A stretch of DNA of 10,193 nt from a bacterium (lineage in GTDB: Bacteria > Fidelibacterota > Marinisomatia > Marinisomatales > JAHJCW01). Made by a program: the position numbers and the translations under genes. The DNA is taken from the NCBI GenBank assembly GCA_018812885.1, contig JAHJCW010000124.1, forward strand, positions 1 through 10,193, given 5' to 3'. Under the pieces are notes generated by a model. The model worked only from the letters and a program-made list of their open reading frames with translations. It did no database searches and was not told where the DNA came from. Of the stretch, positions 6,948-10,193 are shown piece after piece (position 1 is the first letter of the stretch; every line of letters begins with the position of its first letter).

Positions 6948-8229
6948 TACTATATTAAAAAATGGATTAGTAATTCATTCTGATGGGCAAAAGCGCGAAG
7001 ATATTCTGATTGAAAATGATAAAATATCCGCTGTTGGCGATGTTCAGGACGTTGTTACTGATATTAAGGTAATTGACTGTACTAATCGATTAATATTCCC
7101 CGGAATTATTGATGCCCACACTCATATGGGCATTCCAATTAAGGGCGGAAATTCCGTCGATGATTTTGAAAGCGGTTCCAAATCAGCGCTTAATGGTGGT
7201 GTTACAACAATAATTGATTTTACGGTTTTAGGAAAAAATCAAACATTGTGGGAGAGCATTTTAGAACGTCATAAACATGCTGAAAAATCAGTGATTGGCT
7301 ATGATTTACACTGCAATATAACGCGATTTGATAAAAATATTTTAAAAGAGATACCAAAAATAATTAATAAAGGGATTACCAGTTTCAAAGTATTTACTAC
7401 CTACAAAGAAGCCGGAATGATGTTGACATATAATGAGATAGAGAAAGTTGCGAGAGTTGTATCTGATAATGGTGGAATATTAATGGTTCACGCTGAGGAT
7501 AATAACGTTATCGAAAAAGCATCAACACCATTAATTGAACAAAATTTAACTGATCCAAAATATCACGCTATTGCTCGACCGGCGGAAGCTGAAAAAATTG
7601 CGGTCGAAAATATCGCAAATATTGCGGAAAAAACCGACTGTGAATTTTACATAGTTCACTTAAATACTGCTAGAGGATTAAAAATTGCCAAGCAGAGTAA
7701 TAAGATATTTGTTGAGACATGTCCGCAATATTTACTATTAGACGATTCTATTTATGAACGCGAGAACGGACAAATGTTTGTAGCAAGCCCACCATTGCGT
7801 AAACCAAGTGATTGTGAGGCACTTTGGAACGGAGTAATTGACGGCTCCGTTGACGTAATTGCCACCGACCACTGCCCGTTTATGTTAAAAGATAAACCAA
7901 AGGGAATTCCATTTCAAAACATTCCCAATGGAATGGGCGGAGTAGAAACACTTTTTCCAGTAATGTTGGCACAATTTAGAGAACGTAAAATTGATCTCAG
8001 CCGATTGGTTCAGCTGATGAGTACAAATCCCGCTAAAATATTTAATTTATATCCACAAAAAGGAACAATTTCCGTTGGTGCGGATGCAAATATAGTTATC
8101 GTAAATCCTGATGATATTTTGGATAACTGGACTGATAAATTAGTATCAATCACCGATTGGAACGCTTACTCAGAATTTCCGGCAGTTTTTCCGGAAAAAG
8201 TATTTAACCGTGGAAAATTAATTTCCTAA
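6940..8229 (+). CDS. hydA: Dihydropyrimidinase / hydantoinase (cyclic amidohydrolase)
   Basis: A 429-residue amidohydrolase that opens cyclic ureides such as dihydropyrimidines or hydantoins to N-carbamoyl amino acids. The two-metal site is complete: H60 and H62 (DAHTHMG), K150 as the carbamylated lysine (SFKVFTTY), H184 (VHAEDN), H240 (VHLNTA) and D310 (ATDHCPF). Y155 and the SPP and NGMGG stretches (283-285, 330-334) correspond to substrate-binding positions of D-hydantoinases. Full metal ligands exclude a catalytically dead CRMP-like homologue. Allantoinase and dihydroorotase are less likely given the overall pattern. The start lies 8 bases inside xdhC, so it is coupled to the accessory module. 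E. coli has a related pairing, with the D-phenylhydantoinase gene ygeZ (hyuA) close to yqeB and yqeC. The natural substrate is not resolvable here. Confidence 0.93.
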   Translation: MNNTILKNGLVIHSDGQKREDILIENDKISAVGDVQDVVTDIKVIDCTNRLIFPGIIDAHTHMGIPIKGGNSVDDFESGSKSALNGGVTTIIDFTVLGKNQTLWESILERHKHAEKSVIGYDLHCNITRFDKNILKEIPKIINKGITSFKVFTTYKEAGMMLTYNEIEKVARVVSDNGGILMVHAEDNNVIEKASTPLIEQNLTDPKYHAIARPAEAEKIAVENIANIAEKTDCEFYIVHLNTARGLKIAKQSNKIFVETCPQYLLLDDSIYERENGQMFVASPPLRKPSDCEALWNGVIDGSVDVIATDHCPFMLKDKPKGIPFQNIPNGMGGVETLFPVMLAQFRERKIDLSRLVQLMSTNPAKIFNLYPQKGTISVGADANIVIVNPDDILDNWTDKLVSITDWNAYSEFPAVFPEKVFNRGKLIS

Positions 8230-8272
8230 ATCAGTAATAAGTAAATAATCGTTGTCAGTCTATTGATAATTA

Positions 8273-8593
8273 TTATTTGGTTTTACTTATTTTAGAGTTG
8301 TTTCTATACTCTAATGCAATAAAATAAAATGCAGCACAGGCAAAGTTGAACCATGCTTCACAAGCAAATATTCTTCGAATAAGCATATCGTTAACTTCAT
8401 CTGTGGTAAGCATACGAATACCGGAATAGAAAGCACCAATAATAAAATGAGTAAAAATCGCAAAGTGTATCCAATTTGCCCACTTTGTGTCATTTTTATA
8501 TTTTTTCCATAAACCAATTATTATAAAAATAGATAAAATAACGTACAAAATAAACTTTGACCACTCGGCTGCTGTTGTATAAAACATTTCCAT
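8273..8593 (-). CDS. Small three-helix membrane protein of unknown function
   Basis: No family was recognised. The 106 residues show three hydrophobic segments at about 12-29, 40-58 and 74-95, joined by a basic loop (KKYKND, 30-35) and a charged loop (60-73), with a lysine-rich tail (KISKTK). The positive-inside rule suggests N-terminus outside and C-terminus inside; this is an inference. The third helix contains C78 and C86, and acidic E79 lies inside the hydrophobic stretch. It begins 11 bases after the radical SAM gene on the same strand. A TAGGAT sequence that overlaps that gene's TAG stop sits about ten bases before the ATG, making it one of the few convincing Shine-Dalgarno sites in the window. 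That supports a shared transcript and the chosen start. Its 3' end faces hydA across 43 bases. Confidence 0.72.
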   Translation of the reverse strand: MEMFYTTAAEWSKFILYVILSIFIIIGLWKKYKNDTKWANWIHFAIFTHFIIGAFYSGIRMLTTDEVNDMLIRRIFACEAWFNFACAAFYFIALEYRNNSKISKTK

Positions 8594-8607
8594 AAGTTTA
8601 AATCCTA
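8594..8607 (-). promoter_or_regulatory. Shine-Dalgarno overlapping the radical SAM stop codon
   Basis: On the minus strand the radical SAM stop TAG continues as TAGGATTTAAACTT and then the ATG of the small membrane protein gene. The AGGA core is spaced suitably for ribosome binding. Because it is embedded in the upstream stop codon, a terminating ribosome could re-initiate here. Most other starts in the window lack such a site, so it stands out and supports the start of the small gene. Confidence 0.5.
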
Positions 8608-9507
8608 TATTTGATTAATTATTCCATATACCTGTGGAGGAGTAAGGTATTCCGGAAACCTGTTTAATAATTTTTTCCGTACCGTATAACAATAATGACA
8701 TTCATCAATAAACTTATCATTCAATTTGACATCATAAATTTGTGCTAATTCATAAGGCCCGTCGGCGCTGAGTGGTCCGCAAATCGGGTGCTTTGATGCA
8801 TCATATTCATTTATTATCTGAGATAATGGTTTTTGCCACATATTTCCAATGCTAATCCCCTGACAGACCTGAACATTTCCGAAACTATCAATATGTACGC
8901 GTGTCGGCGTTACAAGCTCCTCGTGTTTACATTCAATAAAATTCTCTACTGATTTAGTTGGTAAGCCGTTAGCTAGTTTTTCTACTGCACGACCTTTAAA
9001 CAAAGCGCCGCCTCCCACAACCGGAGCTCCCTTATCATCTGAAGGTGCTTGTATAGAGGGCTTCTCAATGCAAATTGAATTTACTGAAAATCCAAGTTCA
9101 TTTGCCGCTTCTGTTGCAAATTTTGCCGAATTTTCATCCGTATCGTCTTGATGAAAGGAGTCAGCGCTTAGACTCAAATCATCAATACCACTATCAATAA
9201 TTGGTTTTAACCATAACTTGGCATCTTCTATTGTGGTAGCCCAATAATTATTAGTAACGATACCGGTTTTAAAACCCATCGCTTTAGCGAGCTGTAATCC
9301 TTTCAACATAATTGGATAATAAAGAAAAGGTTCACCGCCTTCAAAGTAAATCCATTCCACAGTTTTTATATTTTTTGCATCTTTCAGAACTTTTTGTATT
9401 TGATCTAAAGTGAAAGTTCCCTCGGTATTAGGACTGCAATAAAGAAAACAATGGTCACATTCGTAATTACAGGTGTAAGTAAGGAGAAAATGTATTTGTT
9501 CAAGCAT
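8605..9507 (-). CDS. Radical SAM protein with SPASM-like C-terminal cysteines
   Basis: A 300-residue radical S-adenosylmethionine enzyme of unknown substrate. The [4Fe-4S] cluster motif CNYECDHC (C13, C17, C20) follows a short N-terminal strand, and C24 lies just after. GGEP at 57-60 is the SAM amino-group-binding motif, and the barrel continues through TGIVTNN and LSLSADSFHQ. The C-terminal half has a KGRA motif (171-174) and cysteines at 193, 215, 243, 270 and 273, with CHYC near the end, as in SPASM or twitch domains that bind auxiliary clusters. SPASM proteins often modify peptides or mature enzymes, but no precursor peptide gene was recognised nearby. The ATG gives a normal N-terminus. 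The gene follows the restriction enzyme by an 82-base gap and shares a likely transcript with the small membrane protein. Confidence 0.88.
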   Translation of the reverse strand: MLEQIHFLLTYTCNYECDHCFLYCSPNTEGTFTLDQIQKVLKDAKNIKTVEWIYFEGGEPFLYYPIMLKGLQLAKAMGFKTGIVTNNYWATTIEDAKLWLKPIIDSGIDDLSLSADSFHQDDTDENSAKFATEAANELGFSVNSICIEKPSIQAPSDDKGAPVVGGGALFKGRAVEKLANGLPTKSVENFIECKHEELVTPTRVHIDSFGNVQVCQGISIGNMWQKPLSQIINEYDASKHPICGPLSADGPYELAQIYDVKLNDKFIDECHYCYTVRKKLLNRFPEYLTPPQVYGIINQI

Positions 9508-9589
9508 ATTTAATCTACTTTCAAATGATAGAATTCAATTAAGTACTTTGTTAAACATTTACTATTAATTGTATAAAAAAAGTATCCCT

Positions 9590-10192
9590 TTATTTAGATT
9601 CTTTTGAGTTAAACTCAACAAGTTTATCCCAATCAATTTCACCGGTACTCTTACAGAAATCTGTAGCGAATTCTTTTGTAAAAAGATTAATTTTTTGAGC
9701 ATATGATTTATGGAACAAATTATTCTTTTCTTTTGCATTATGCCCTAAAGGTTCAATGATTGACTTATATAGTTCAGAATCACCAGATATAAATTCCCAA
9801 AAAGCTTGTCCACAGATTTTATAATAATCACCTTTCTTTTGATACTTATTTCTTTTTGTTGTTTTCCCATAACAACAGCCATTAATTGCAGTTACGGAGA
9901 TATTAGCACCAGATGTTTTAAATATTTTTCGAGCAGAATTAAAATTGTCTAACATTTTCTTAACTTGGCTGTCATTTCCCCAATTTGGACCGGATTTAAT
10001 TGATACAATATATAGATTATTCTCATTATCAAATTCTAAATCAATACCGGGTATTCCTGATTTTCTTCCACTATAGACTTTGTTATTAATAAATATTGCT
10101 AAACCCTCCAACCAATCACCAAATATACCTTCTTCACTTGAAGATAAATAGGCATTAACAATACCCTCAATTAAATCTTGAGCTTTTAATAT
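9590..10192 (-). CDS. Type II restriction endonuclease, PmeII-like (PD-(D/E)XK), N-terminus beyond window
   Basis: About 200 residues are visible and the frame is open to the right edge. The codon at 10109-10111 is TTG inside a continuous conserved stretch (EEGIFGDWLEGLAIF), so it is not the start. The sequence GIDLEF followed by IVSIKSGPNWGN forms a PD-(D/E)XK-like nuclease core: with the first visible residue as 1, D51 and E53 lie on one strand and S64-x-K66 on the next. NGCCYG and EFISGDSELY follow, then the PLGHNAKEKN segment. From memory this pattern matches restriction endonucleases annotated as the PmeII family; that name is recalled and was not searched. The enzyme would cut unmodified DNA in the cytoplasm. 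A matching DNA methyltransferase would be expected beyond the right edge. Codon use is AT-rich like its neighbours, giving no clear compositional sign of recent transfer. Confidence 0.72.
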   Translation of the reverse strand: MLKAQDLIEGIVNAYLSSSEEGIFGDWLEGLAIFINNKVYSGRKSGIPGIDLEFDNENNLYIVSIKSGPNWGNDSQVKKMLDNFNSARKIFKTSGANISVTAINGCCYGKTTKRNKYQKKGDYYKICGQAFWEFISGDSELYKSIIEPLGHNAKEKNNLFHKSYAQKINLFTKEFATDFCKSTGEIDWDKLVEFNSKESK

Positions 10193-10193
10193 A

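Noticed and set aside
8238..8289. Possible bidirectional hairpin between hydA and the small membrane protein gene (TAAGTAAATAAT against ATTATTT...ACTTA)
   Set aside because: The arms pair only with a six-base interruption, are nearly all A/T, and lack a GC-rich stem and clean U-tract. It is not convincing as an intrinsic terminator.
9508..9589. Promoter for the radical SAM gene (minus strand TATCATTTG resembling the Bacteroidota TAnnTTTG element)
   Set aside because: There are three rather than two bases between TA and TTTG, and no clear -33 element at the right distance was found, so it is not annotated.

Overview
The window is AT-rich, tightly packed bacterial DNA with almost no intergenic space. 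Ten genes run on the plus strand from the left edge to about 8.23 kb. Three genes run on the minus strand from about 8.27 kb to the right edge, so the two groups converge. No RNA gene, CRISPR array, insertion sequence or origin was seen, and no gap exceeds about 80 bases. The low GC, weak or absent Shine-Dalgarno sequences at most starts, and a NusG paralogue resembling the UpxY type suggest a Bacteroidota/FCB-group bacterium (for example an Ignavibacteria- or Cloacimonadota-like lineage). This placement is inference and is not proven by any marker in the window.

Region 1 (1-3711) is a housekeeping and envelope block. It holds the C-terminal end of a flippase-like membrane protein (LPG synthase transmembrane family), a HAD phosphatase of the GmhB/HisB-N type that has lost its zinc loop, D-alanine--D-alanine ligase (ddl), a NusG-like antiterminator, and cysteinyl-tRNA synthetase (cysS). 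Start and stop codons overlap at three of the four junctions, so these genes are probably translationally coupled.

Region 2 (3756-8229) is the most interesting part. It reads yqeC - mocA - yqeB - xdhC - dihydropyrimidinase, a compact accessory module for selenium-dependent molybdenum hydroxylases plus a hydantoinase-type ring-opening enzyme. The same families occur together in the E. coli yge/yqe/ygf cluster, but here the order differs and no molybdenum hydroxylase structural gene is present. YqeC, YqeB and XdhC would mature the enzyme, MocA would make the cytosine dinucleotide form of the molybdenum cofactor, and the hydantoinase would act on cyclic ureides linked to purine or pyrimidine breakdown. 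The hydroxylase itself must be encoded elsewhere.

Region 3 (8273-10193, minus strand) carries a radical SAM protein with extra C-terminal cysteines, followed 11 bases downstream by a small three-helix membrane protein; the pair looks like one transcription unit of unknown function. At the right edge is a type II restriction endonuclease of the PD-(D/E)XK type, resembling the PmeII family. Its reading frame stays open through the window edge, so its N-terminus and probably its methyltransferase lie outside.
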